A DNA stretch of 5,065 nucleotides. It comes from an uncultured Alphaproteobacteria bacterium. GTDB taxonomy: Bacteria > Pseudomonadota > Alphaproteobacteria > GCA-2731375. Shown here piece after piece: positions 1 to 5,065 of this stretch. The notes under the pieces are model-generated. The model had not been told where the DNA came from and ran no database searches. It worked only from the letters and a program-made list of their open reading frames with translations. The DNA is taken from positions 1-5,065 of the forward strand of contig CAJWZI010000173.1 of assembly GCA_913049615.1 (NCBI GenBank), read 5' to 3'. The position numbers were made by a program, and so were the translations under genes. Positions within the stretch are counted from its first letter, which is position 1. Every line of letters starts with the position of its first letter.

Positions 1-621
1 CCATTCCTTCTTAAAGGCCAGCACTTCGTCCGCCACCGCCAGGGCGCTGTGGATCAAAATCGCATCGGCGCCGGCGCCATGATAGGCCTCGGCCCGCCTG
101 AGAGCTTCGCCAAGACCCCAGCCGGCGATAAAGGCCTCGACGCGCGCGACAATGCTAAAATCATCGTCAAGTTGGGCATCCTTGCCGGCTTTGATCTTGC
201 CGCAAAATTCGTGGATGTCGGCCAACGGCTGTGTATCTCCTGAAATAAAACTGTTGGTTTTCGGAAATATCTTGTCTTCGATACAAACCGCCGCGACCCC
301 TCGCTGTTCGAGCTTATGGATCAATCGGCGGAAATTGTTGAAGCTGCCATAGCCGGTATCGCCGTCCAGCATGATCGGCACGCTGGTGGCGTCCGCCATG
401 AACTCCAGTGTTTCCAGTACTTGCGTCCAAGAGGTCTCATTGTTGTCGCGCACGCCGTATTGCGCCGAAATTGTCAGGCCGCTGCCCCAGATTCCCTTGA
501 AGCCCGCTTCCTCGACGATTTTGGCGCTCAATCCATTGTGCGCCTCACAAATAAATTCAAGCTCTCCCGATGTCAGAAGACCGCAAAAGGCCGCAGTTTT
601 TTTGGCCAAGGTCTTTTTCAT
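1..621 (-). CDS. aepX: Phosphoenolpyruvate phosphomutase, 3' end cut by the window
   Basis: This enzyme interconverts phosphoenolpyruvate and phosphonopyruvate, the C-P bond-forming step that opens nearly all phosphonate biosynthesis; it is cytoplasmic and Mg-dependent. The first 207 codons are visible, of roughly 300 expected for the family. Family hallmarks seen: [20 protein letters not shown] (26-45), GVRDNNE (56-62, gating-loop Asp59), LDGDTGYG (85-92, metal-binding Asp86 and Asp88), and the mutase signature [10 protein letters not shown] (115-124), which separates PEP mutases from isocitrate lyase and methylisocitrate lyase relatives. Arg160 follows in VARVEAF. The start ATG overlaps the phnW stop as ATGA, implying translational coupling. 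The weak purine-rich stretch GGGA lies about 6 bases upstream. A phosphonopyruvate decarboxylase gene is expected beyond the left edge because the mutase equilibrium strongly favours PEP, but it cannot be seen here. Confidence 0.95.
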   Translation of the reverse strand, partial: MKKTLAKKTAAFCGLLTSGELEFICEAHNGLSAKIVEEAGFKGIWGSGLTISAQYGVRDNNETSWTQVLETLEFMADATSVPIMLDGDTGYGSFNNFRRLIHKLEQRGVAAVCIEDKIFPKTNSFISGDTQPLADIHEFCGKIKAGKDAQLDDDFSIVARVEAFIAGWGLGEALRRAEAYHGAGADAILIHSALAVADEVLAFKKEW

Positions 622-1805
622 GGTGTTCCCATTCTTCTTGAAAAGTCTGTTTGATCCGTTGGCGTCTTTGTTAGATCTTCGATTCCCATCGCTTCCAGCG
701 TTACCTTGACGGCCGCCACTGCCCCCCGCATTTCCACCGGGCCGAGGGCGCCGATACAGCCGATCCGGAAGCTGTCCGCGAGGGCAAGCTTGCCCGGATA
801 GATGACGAAGCCACGAGCGCTCATTTCGTCATAAAACCGGGAGAAGTCGAAGCAGTTGTGGGTTGGCATCAGAAAGGTGACGATGATTGGTGACTGCACC
901 GCATCGGCGAGCAAGGTTTTAAAGCCAAGTTCCCGCATGCCCTGGACAAGAATGTCGCGATTGGCGCTATAGCGCTCATGACGGGCGGGCACGCCGCCTT
1001 CCTTCCGGTGTTCGGCCAAGGCCTGGTCGAATGCCGCCAGTACATGGGTCGGCGGTGTGAAGCGCCATTGCCCATTGGCCTCTAGTCCGCGCCACTGCTC
1101 ATAAAGGTCCAGGGCCAACGAATGGGCATTGCCCTCGGCCCACTCTAGAATATTCTTACGAATCAGCGCGAACGCCATTCCCGGAACGCCTTCTAGGCAC
1201 TTGTTGGAAGAGGCTATCAGGGCGTCGAAGGGCATGCTGTCGCCGTCGATCGGAATGGCGCCGAATGCGCTCATCCCATCAATAATCAGACGACGCTTGT
1301 GGGTCCCGCAGACGCGGCCAATCTCCACCATGTCGTTCAATATGCCGGTGGTAGTTTCGCAATGCACGACAACAACATGCTCGAGGCTGGGGTCCTCAAT
1401 CAAAGTCGCGTCCAGCGCCGTTGGGTCCACCTGTTGATCCTCCGGCCAGTGCAGCACCGAGACCTCGCGGCCAATCCGCTCCAGTATCGTGACGATCCGC
1501 CTGCCATATGCGCCGTTTTCAAGAACCAGGGTCTGCTGCCCAGGCTTGATCAGCGTGCCCAGCGTCGCCTCCACGCCGAAGGTGCCACTGCCCTGCACCG
1601 GCACTGCGACATGGCTATCCTCGACCCCCGCGATTGCTAGCAATCGATCCTGGATGCGCCTGGTGATGGCGATGAAGTCGGGGTCCCTGGAGCCCCAGTC
1701 GCGCAGCATCGCTCGCTTGGTCGCAAGCGACGTCGTCAAGGGACCGGGGGTGAGAAGATATTTGTCGTTTCCACTATCGTTCATGATCAACCGCACAGCG
1801 ATCAT
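618..1805 (-). CDS. phnW: 2-aminoethylphosphonate:pyruvate transaminase
   Basis: A cytoplasmic PLP-dependent class V aminotransferase interconverting phosphonoacetaldehyde plus alanine with 2-aminoethylphosphonate (AEP) plus pyruvate. From the first ATG it has 395 residues; the family is usually about 365-370. Motifs in order: [11 protein letters not shown] (16-26), [10 protein letters not shown] (71-80, cofactor phosphate region), [10 protein letters not shown] (148-157), IDGMSAFG (175-182, Asp176 facing the pyridine nitrogen), [11 protein letters not shown] (199-209, Schiff-base Lys202), WRFTPPTH (about 246-253) and GFVIYPGKL near the C terminus. PhnW also works in AEP breakdown, but coupling to aepX (ATGA overlap at the 3' end) points to biosynthesis here. 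Two starts are possible: ATG at 1805, overlapping the upstream stop as TGATG with a GGAG 10 bases before it, or ATG at 1784, which aligns better with known N termini. The 1805 start is used because of the coupling. Confidence 0.95.
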   Translation of the reverse strand: MIAVRLIMNDSGNDKYLLTPGPLTTSLATKRAMLRDWGSRDPDFIAITRRIQDRLLAIAGVEDSHVAVPVQGSGTFGVEATLGTLIKPGQQTLVLENGAYGRRIVTILERIGREVSVLHWPEDQQVDPTALDATLIEDPSLEHVVVVHCETTTGILNDMVEIGRVCGTHKRRLIIDGMSAFGAIPIDGDSMPFDALIASSNKCLEGVPGMAFALIRKNILEWAEGNAHSLALDLYEQWRGLEANGQWRFTPPTHVLAAFDQALAEHRKEGGVPARHERYSANRDILVQGMRELGFKTLLADAVQSPIIVTFLMPTHNCFDFSRFYDEMSARGFVIYPGKLALADSFRIGCIGALGPVEMRGAVAAVKVTLEAMGIEDLTKTPTDQTDFSRRMGTP

Positions 1806-1821
1806 CAGCCCGGCGCTCCAT
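1774..1821 (-). CDS. Possible 15-codon ORF with the best ribosome-binding site in the window
   Basis: An ATG at 1821 lies 7 bases after a perfect AAGGAGGT and opens a 15-codon frame, [15 protein letters not shown], that ends at TAG 1776-1774. It overlaps the end of the 82-codon gene and both candidate starts of phnW, in a different frame from phnW. No function is recognised. It could be a short coupling or leader peptide controlling phnW initiation. It could also reflect a base error or frameshift, with the true phnW start being this ATG, or simply be chance. Confidence 0.2.
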   Translation of the reverse strand: MERRADDRCAVDHER

Positions 1822-2053
1822 ATTCAACACCTCCTTGAAGGTTTGTTATTTGTCGGTTCGAATTCGTGGCCTGTGCGAGTTGATCGAACTCGCATTTCAA
1901 AGTCAGCAGACTCTCACCATGACTATTGATCACGTCAACGACAGAAACATCGAAGTAAATAGGGCAATGGCCGTTGAAGTCGCGAAGACCATTGTCGTTG
2001 ACGATGAGTTTACCGACGTGGTCGGCGATGTTTTGGGCTAATTCTTCAACCAC
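1805..2053 (-). CDS. Small hypothetical protein upstream of phnW
   Basis: An 82-codon frame starting with GTG at 2053, directly after an in-frame TAG, and ending TGA at 1807-1805, which shares one base with the phnW ATG (TGATG). I do not recognise the family. The product is soluble-looking, with no signal peptide or membrane helix: a mixed helical N terminus (VEELAQNIADHVGKLIV), a strand-rich centre (PIYFDVSVVDVI) and a polar tail rich in Asn and Gln. Base composition is clearly lower in GC than the flanking genes. The start is weak: no Shine-Dalgarno is seen before the GTG, so the N terminus may be misplaced or lost (see the possible frameshifted segment at 2038-2175). The tight junction with phnW is the main argument that it is translated. 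It could instead be a decayed gene whose end still serves as the phnW leader. Confidence 0.5.
   Translation of the reverse strand: MVEELAQNIADHVGKLIVNDNGLRDFNGHCPIYFDVSVVDVINSHGESLLTLKCEFDQLAQATNSNRQITNLQGGVEYGAPG
1829..1836 (-). promoter_or_regulatory. Perfect Shine-Dalgarno sequence upstream of phnW
   Basis: The minus strand reads AAGGAGGT, fully complementary to the 16S rRNA 3' end. It lies within the last codons of the 82-codon gene. It is 7 bases before an out-of-frame ATG (1821), 23 bases before the phnW ATG at 1805 and 44 bases before the ATG at 1784. Its distance is ideal only for the out-of-frame ATG, so phnW probably depends on reinitiation or coupling at TGATG, helped by the second GGAG at 1819-1816. 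Confidence 0.6.
1874..1894. repeat. Perfect 8-bp hairpin-forming inverted repeat
   Basis: TGCGAGTT, a 5-base loop, then AACTCGCA, with all 8 pairs matched. It sits inside the 82-codon gene about 37 bases before the perfect Shine-Dalgarno on the minus-strand message. No T-run follows on either strand, so it is not an intrinsic terminator. It could fold in the mRNA and influence phnW translation or mRNA stability, act as a protein-binding site, or be chance within coding sequence. Confidence 0.4.
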
Positions 2054-2175
2054 CTAATCAGTGCAATGTGACCCATGGCCCATCCAGCCGACTTGTAGCC
2101 AGCGATAGGCATAATGACGACATCGCCAGAAACGCTCGACAATCTCAAATTGAATTTTCCTAGCCCATCAGAATA
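2038..2175 (-). pseudogene. Possible frameshifted upstream part of the 82-codon gene
   Basis: After TAG at 2178-2176 a minus-strand frame stays open for 45 codons to TAG at 2040-2038. It contains a protein-like stretch: SGDVVIMPIAGY followed by KSAGWAMGHIALIR. It overlaps the GTG start of the next frame by about 15 bases. Adding one base near 2053-2058 would join it smoothly as ...GHIALIR + VVEELAQNIADH..., making a protein of roughly 120 residues. No family is recognised, and 45 codons without a stop can occur by chance. This is a weak call: a real one-base frameshift, a sequencing error or noncoding DNA are all possible. Confidence 0.22.
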
Positions 2176-2340
2176 CTATCGGCTGCGAAATTTCAGATAA
2201 CACTTAAGTCGACGGCAATCCTATCCGAATTCCACCAATATAGGAACCTTCATCCCGACCCGGCGGCCCGAGGGACGAATATTGGTAATTCTTTTGTTTT
2301 GGGAACTCCGTCGCACGGTCAGTGCTGTAGAGTTTCTATT
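2054..2340. other. 287-base AT-richer gap between the PMH-like gene and the phnW operon
   Basis: No confident gene lies here. The stretch contains the interrupted inverted repeat at 2234-2286 and the possible remnant frame at 2038-2175. Lines counted by eye (2101-2220) are about 44% GC, against about 68% in part of the PMH-like gene. Its position makes it the natural place for a promoter serving the 82-codon gene, phnW and aepX on the minus strand, but I see no convincing -35/-10 pair. No intrinsic terminator (stem followed by T-run) follows the PMH-like stop, so readthrough is possible. Confidence 0.6.
2234..2286. repeat. Interrupted inverted repeat ACCAATAT...ATATTGGT
   Basis: Perfect 8-base arms at 2234-2241 and 2279-2286 are separated by 37 bases. 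Inside the spacer a second short dyad (TCCC...GGGA) flanks a GC-rich core. It lies about 55 bases beyond the PMH-like stop codon. No T-tract follows on the minus strand, so it is not a standard terminator. A looped regulatory site or an RNA structure is conceivable. Confidence 0.35.
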
Positions 2341-3942
2341 TCACAACTTCGCAACGGATTCCTGTCTTCGCCGCCGTGGCGGATGGTGTTCAACCACGCC
2401 GCTTGGCCCGAGCCGTGTGTTGGCCAGGGTCCGTTCATCATGGTTCATGCGCCAGCTCAGCATTTTTTGCGCATATTCGAGCACCAACCCTTGATAGACG
2501 GGATCGTCGGCTAGATTATGAAACTCGTGGGGATCGCTCTCTAGATCAAAAAACAGTGGTGGCAGACCGGTGAAATGGACGTATTTGTAGCGCCTGTCCC
2601 AGAGCAGGTTCGCGCTGCATTGATCGGGTGTCAGGCCCAGCGTCTGGCCGCCATCAAGTCCTGGAAAATAGCGAAAATCGAACGCCGCATGTGCTTCCGC
2701 GCGCCAGTCCTCAACCTCTATGCCCTGACAGAAGGGCAGCAGCGAGGCGCCGTCACAGGCAGCGGGAACCTCGAGACCAAGCCACTCCAGGATCGTCGGC
2801 ATGAGGTCGACATTCTCGCTGAAGGCGTCGATGGCCGTGCCGCGCGCCTGGTCTGAGGTCCCGCGCGGGTCACGGATGATCAAAGGGATATGGTATGTCT
2901 GTTGGTAGTAGTTGAACTTTGACATCATCCAATGATCGCCCAACTGCTCGCCATGATCGGAGGTAAAGACGATCAGGGTCCGATTCCAAGCGCCCGTCTC
3001 TTTTAGATGTGCTATCAGGCGTCCGATTTGGTCATCGATCTCCGTCATCATGGCGTAGTAGGTCGCCCTGATCTGCCGTATTTCATCTTCCCCGATTTCA
3101 AGGTAGTCCTTAAGCGAGGCGCCATGGGTATAGGCTGCGTCCAGTTGGTTCGAGAGATAAAAGCGGGTCCATGGATGCTGCTTGGCTTCGTCCTCGGCAC
3201 TCCTTTGGCGAACGGGCAGCGGCACCGCCGCCGGTTCGTAGAGAGCATGATAGGGTTTGGGCACGATATAAGGGGGATGCGGCGCGTGATAGGAGATGTG
3301 GGCAAACCAGGGTGTCGCCTCGCGGGCCGAAATATAGGCCAAGGCCTCGTCGGTCAAAAAGGCCGCGCCACTGTCTTCCGCCTGGTACCAAGTCGGCGCG
3401 AAGGTGCGGCCCCGGCTTGGGTCGATACCCTCCCGGTTGGGCCGAAAAAGTGAGCGTGGGTCGTCATCGACCTCATATCCCCGCTGCCGCAACGCATTTT
3501 TCCATGGCAGATAATCGGAATCCATGCGGACCACCGGCGTCATCCCCTGCAACAATCCGGCCCGCGTCCTGAGTTCAGGATCGTCCGGGTCCCGACCGCG
3601 CGGGTCGGCGGCGATATCGGTATAGCCAAACAGAGCGGGATCATGGCCCCCCTTGCGGGCCTCAAGCGCAATATTTGCATGACGGTCGTCTAGCGGTGTG
3701 CCGTTCGTCACCGTGCGGTGATTGTGCTGATAGAGGCCCGTGTAGAGGCTGGCGCGCGCCGGCCCACAGGGTGTGGCCTGGGAATAGTGATGGCGAAACA
3801 AGGTACCCATCGCCGCCAGCGCGTCCAGATGCGGCGTCTTAACGACCGGATGGTCGAGGGCGGAGAGGCATTCGCCCCGCCACTGATCCGCCGTGATGAA
3901 AAGTACGTTTTCCACTGTCTTGCCCACCGTCGTCTTACTCAT
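2341..3942 (-). CDS. Phosphonate monoester hydrolase-like sulfatase-family enzyme
   Basis: A 533-residue alkaline-phosphatase-superfamily hydrolase that should use a formylglycine nucleophile. Known phosphonate monoester hydrolases (PMH/PehA type, about 514 residues, promiscuous toward phosphate diesters and sulfate esters) match along the whole length. Seen: DQWRGE (19-24, metal Asp19), CGPAR (59-63; Cys59 is the residue converted to formylglycine in the CxPxR motif), NHRTVTN (74-80), GYTD (106-109), PHPP (221-224), SDHGEQLGDH (328-337, metal Asp329/His330), Lys342, and a tail (FFDL, EFHNLADDP, YAQKMLSWR) typical of PMHs. There is no signal peptide, so it is predicted cytoplasmic, as known PMHs are. 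Asp109 stands where characterised PMHs appear to have an active-site Thr. It starts 36 bases after the LicD-like stop, probably in one transcript; no clear Shine-Dalgarno precedes the ATG. An arylsulfatase role is less likely but not excluded. The true substrate is unknown. Confidence 0.88.
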   Translation of the reverse strand: MSKTTVGKTVENVLFITADQWRGECLSALDHPVVKTPHLDALAAMGTLFRHHYSQATPCGPARASLYTGLYQHNHRTVTNGTPLDDRHANIALEARKGGHDPALFGYTDIAADPRGRDPDDPELRTRAGLLQGMTPVVRMDSDYLPWKNALRQRGYEVDDDPRSLFRPNREGIDPSRGRTFAPTWYQAEDSGAAFLTDEALAYISAREATPWFAHISYHAPHPPYIVPKPYHALYEPAAVPLPVRQRSAEDEAKQHPWTRFYLSNQLDAAYTHGASLKDYLEIGEDEIRQIRATYYAMMTEIDDQIGRLIAHLKETGAWNRTLIVFTSDHGEQLGDHWMMSKFNYYQQTYHIPLIIRDPRGTSDQARGTAIDAFSENVDLMPTILEWLGLEVPAACDGASLLPFCQGIEVEDWRAEAHAAFDFRYFPGLDGGQTLGLTPDQCSANLLWDRRYKYVHFTGLPPLFFDLESDPHEFHNLADDPVYQGLVLEYAQKMLSWRMNHDERTLANTRLGPSGVVEHHPPRRRRQESVAKL

Positions 3943-3978
3943 GCGAATATCAATGATTGTTTGTGTTACCGGGACGCG

Positions 3979-5065
3979 TTACTTGACCATGTCGATTTGG
4001 CGCCGGGTTTCGGCCGCGACAGAATCAACATAGGTATATTCGACGTCTTCGAAATCGCAGTAAAGTACACGCAAATATGCCTCTGGCTTATGGGGACAGT
4101 CGAAGGTGCTGCCGAGGAAGTCAATTGTCGATGTCGGCAGGACGATCTCTTGCGGCACGCCGTAGCCGCCGCTTTCGGTGGCCGGCATATCACCCTTGTG
4201 GCTTTGCCTCTCCAGCACTATTTCACCGTGGCTGATGGCCTGTCGGTAAAGTGCGACATCAACCCGAATTTCGCCGCGAAGGCGATAGCGTTCCCAGCGA
4301 AAGGGCCATGATTTCGGCGCATCGAATGAGATCGATATGAGGTTTTTCCGTTCAAAAAGATCGATGAAGAAGCCATCCCGCGCACAGCGTTCGGTGAGTC
4401 CTGCAGACAACCTATCCCAACTCATCTCGGCGTCCAGCAGAACCGATATATCGATATCGTCCTCCCATTCCAGAAGCTCACCACCTTCGCGCACGGCGCC
4501 TAGCAGGCTGCCGCCCTCCAACCAGTGGACAGCTCCGATATCGCGCAGGCAAGCGGTAACATAATGACTGATTTCCCGCATGTGTTCGCGGCAGCAGGGC
4601 GCGGTGTTGAGGCCAAGACGGTTGACGTAGAGGTTAAAGGGGCAGGGCGGCGTATTTTTGCCACAGCCCCTCCAACTGACATTGTCCTCCGACAGGACCA
4701 GTTCGCGGATGCCGTGGCGCCGACGGAAGGCCTCGAGATCACCGCCCGCCTGGGTCTCCAGGACCGCCAAATCGCTATCGTTGAATGGATGGAGCTGAAG
4801 TCGCCGGCCGGCCAAGTGCTGGCGCAAGGACCACGACATTTCAATCACCATGGCGGCCGCCAGCATCGCTTGCAGCTCAATGTTTGGCACCGCCAGGCCG
4901 GCTACCAGCGCTGGTGCGAGCAGCCACAAGCCTGCATGCTCGGCGTGTTTGGCCAGGAATTCCACCCCTCGATTGGCCGGATGGAAGGCGATTGCCGGGG
5001 CCGCGACAATGATAAATATGACAATGAAAAAGGTAGTCGATACTGCCAGGCCGACTGTGTCCAGG
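3979..5065 (-). CDS. LicD/FKRP-like phosphotransferase, membrane-anchored, 5' end cut by the window
   Basis: LicD-fold proteins move a phospho-alcohol (phosphocholine in bacterial LicD, ribitol phosphate in eukaryotic FKRP) from a CDP donor to a glycan. The hallmark block is at 150-172 (numbered from the GTG at 4965): EGGSLLGAVR, then EWEDDIDIS with catalytic/metal Asp170 and Asp172. RVDVALY (234-240) fits the later conserved Asp, and KPEAYLRVLYCDFEDV (293-308) the C-terminal LicD region. Cys101, Cys108, Cys124 and Cys125 match the zinc-finger cysteine pattern of human FKRP. The frame stays open upstream of the GTG for 33 more codons to the edge, with no ATG, GTG or TTG among them, and encodes a hydrophobic helix (VSTTFFIVIFIIVAAPAIAF). 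A second hydrophobic stretch follows at about 12-45. The gene therefore very probably starts outside the window. The phosphonate genes nearby suggest AEP, or a derivative, as the transferred group; this is inference. Confidence 0.88.
   Translation of the reverse strand, partial: LDTVGLAVSTTFFIVIFIIVAAPAIAFHPANRGVEFLAKHAEHAGLWLLAPALVAGLAVPNIELQAMLAAAMVIEMSWSLRQHLAGRRLQLHPFNDSDLAVLETQAGGDLEAFRRRHGIRELVLSEDNVSWRGCGKNTPPCPFNLYVNRLGLNTAPCCREHMREISHYVTACLRDIGAVHWLEGGSLLGAVREGGELLEWEDDIDISVLLDAEMSWDRLSAGLTERCARDGFFIDLFERKNLISISFDAPKSWPFRWERYRLRGEIRVDVALYRQAISHGEIVLERQSHKGDMPATESGGYGVPQEIVLPTSTIDFLGSTFDCPHKPEAYLRVLYCDFEDVEYTYVDSVAAETRRQIDMVK

Noticed and set aside
49..709. Plus-strand frames opposite aepX
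   Set aside because: The minus strand encodes an unmistakable PEP mutase through this whole stretch, open to the left edge.
1129..1929. Several plus-strand frames of about 100-150 codons opposite phnW and the small upstream gene
   Set aside because: phnW is confirmed by its PLP lysine and family motifs on the minus strand; these frames are low-complexity Arg/Ser/Pro-rich shadows.
2173..2178. Possible -10 element TAGTAT on the minus strand upstream of the small gene
   Set aside because: Only 4 of 6 consensus bases match, and the best -35 candidate at 16-17 bases (TTATCT or GTTATC) is poor. Not enough to call a promoter.
2234..2340. Rho-independent terminator after the PMH-like gene
   Set aside because: The inverted repeat has a long spacer and no T-run follows it on the minus strand.
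2341..3942. Arylsulfatase or choline sulfatase assignment for the formylglycine hydrolase
   Set aside because: The formylglycine motif alone would allow it, but the full-length match, including GYT-DPR, PHPP, SDHGEQLGDH and the C-terminal LSWR region, fits phosphonate monoester hydrolases much better.
3718..4311. 197-codon plus-strand open frame
   Set aside because: It lies antisense across the PMH-like/LicD-like junction, both of which carry clear family motifs. Its translation shows no recognisable domain and reads like a reverse-strand shadow of GC-rich coding DNA.
1..5065. tRNA, rRNA, CRISPR array, insertion sequence or attachment site
   Set aside because: No repeated spacer pattern, transposase-like frame, terminal inverted repeats with target duplication, or tRNA-like fold was seen by eye.

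Overview
The window looks like a chromosomal segment of a proteobacterium with a fairly GC-rich genome, most likely an alphaproteobacterium. That guess rests on codon composition and on the close match of the sulfatase-fold gene to rhizobial-type phosphonate monoester hydrolases. Every convincing gene lies on the minus strand, so transcription runs from high to low coordinates. The long plus-strand reading frames are antisense shadows.

Layout in transcription order. (1) 5065-3979: a LicD/fukutin-related-protein (FKRP)-type nucleotidyl-/phospho-transferase, open through the right edge, with an N-terminal membrane segment. (2) 3942-2341: a formylglycine-type alkaline-phosphatase-superfamily hydrolase closely resembling phosphonate monoester hydrolase (PMH), 36 bases after the LicD-like gene. 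(3) 2340-2054: a 287-base AT-richer gap with an interrupted inverted repeat and a possible remnant reading frame. (4) 2053-1805: a small unrecognised gene of 82 codons. (5) 1805-618: phnW, 2-aminoethylphosphonate (AEP):pyruvate transaminase. (6) 621-1: the first 207 codons of aepX, phosphoenolpyruvate phosphomutase, which runs off the left edge. The last three genes overlap at their ends (TGATG, then ATGA), which indicates a translationally coupled operon.

Together the genes suggest synthesis and use of AEP. AepX makes the C-P bond (PEP to phosphonopyruvate). A decarboxylase, not visible here but expected next to aepX, would give phosphonoacetaldehyde, and PhnW would aminate it to AEP. The LicD/FKRP-like protein is a candidate for attaching the phosphonate, or another phospho-alcohol, to a glycan from a CDP-activated donor. 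The PMH-like enzyme could cleave phosphonate or phosphate diesters. The idea of a write/erase system for phosphonate-decorated glycans is inference. The single-gene assignments for phnW, aepX, the PMH-like enzyme and the LicD fold are well supported by motifs.

Points most worth a second look: a complete FKRP-style cysteine quartet in the LicD-like protein; an Asp where characterised PMHs appear to carry an active-site Thr; a perfect Shine-Dalgarno sequence just before phnW that is best placed for a 15-codon out-of-frame ORF; and the unexplained low-GC block with the 82-codon gene and a possible one-base frameshift upstream of it.
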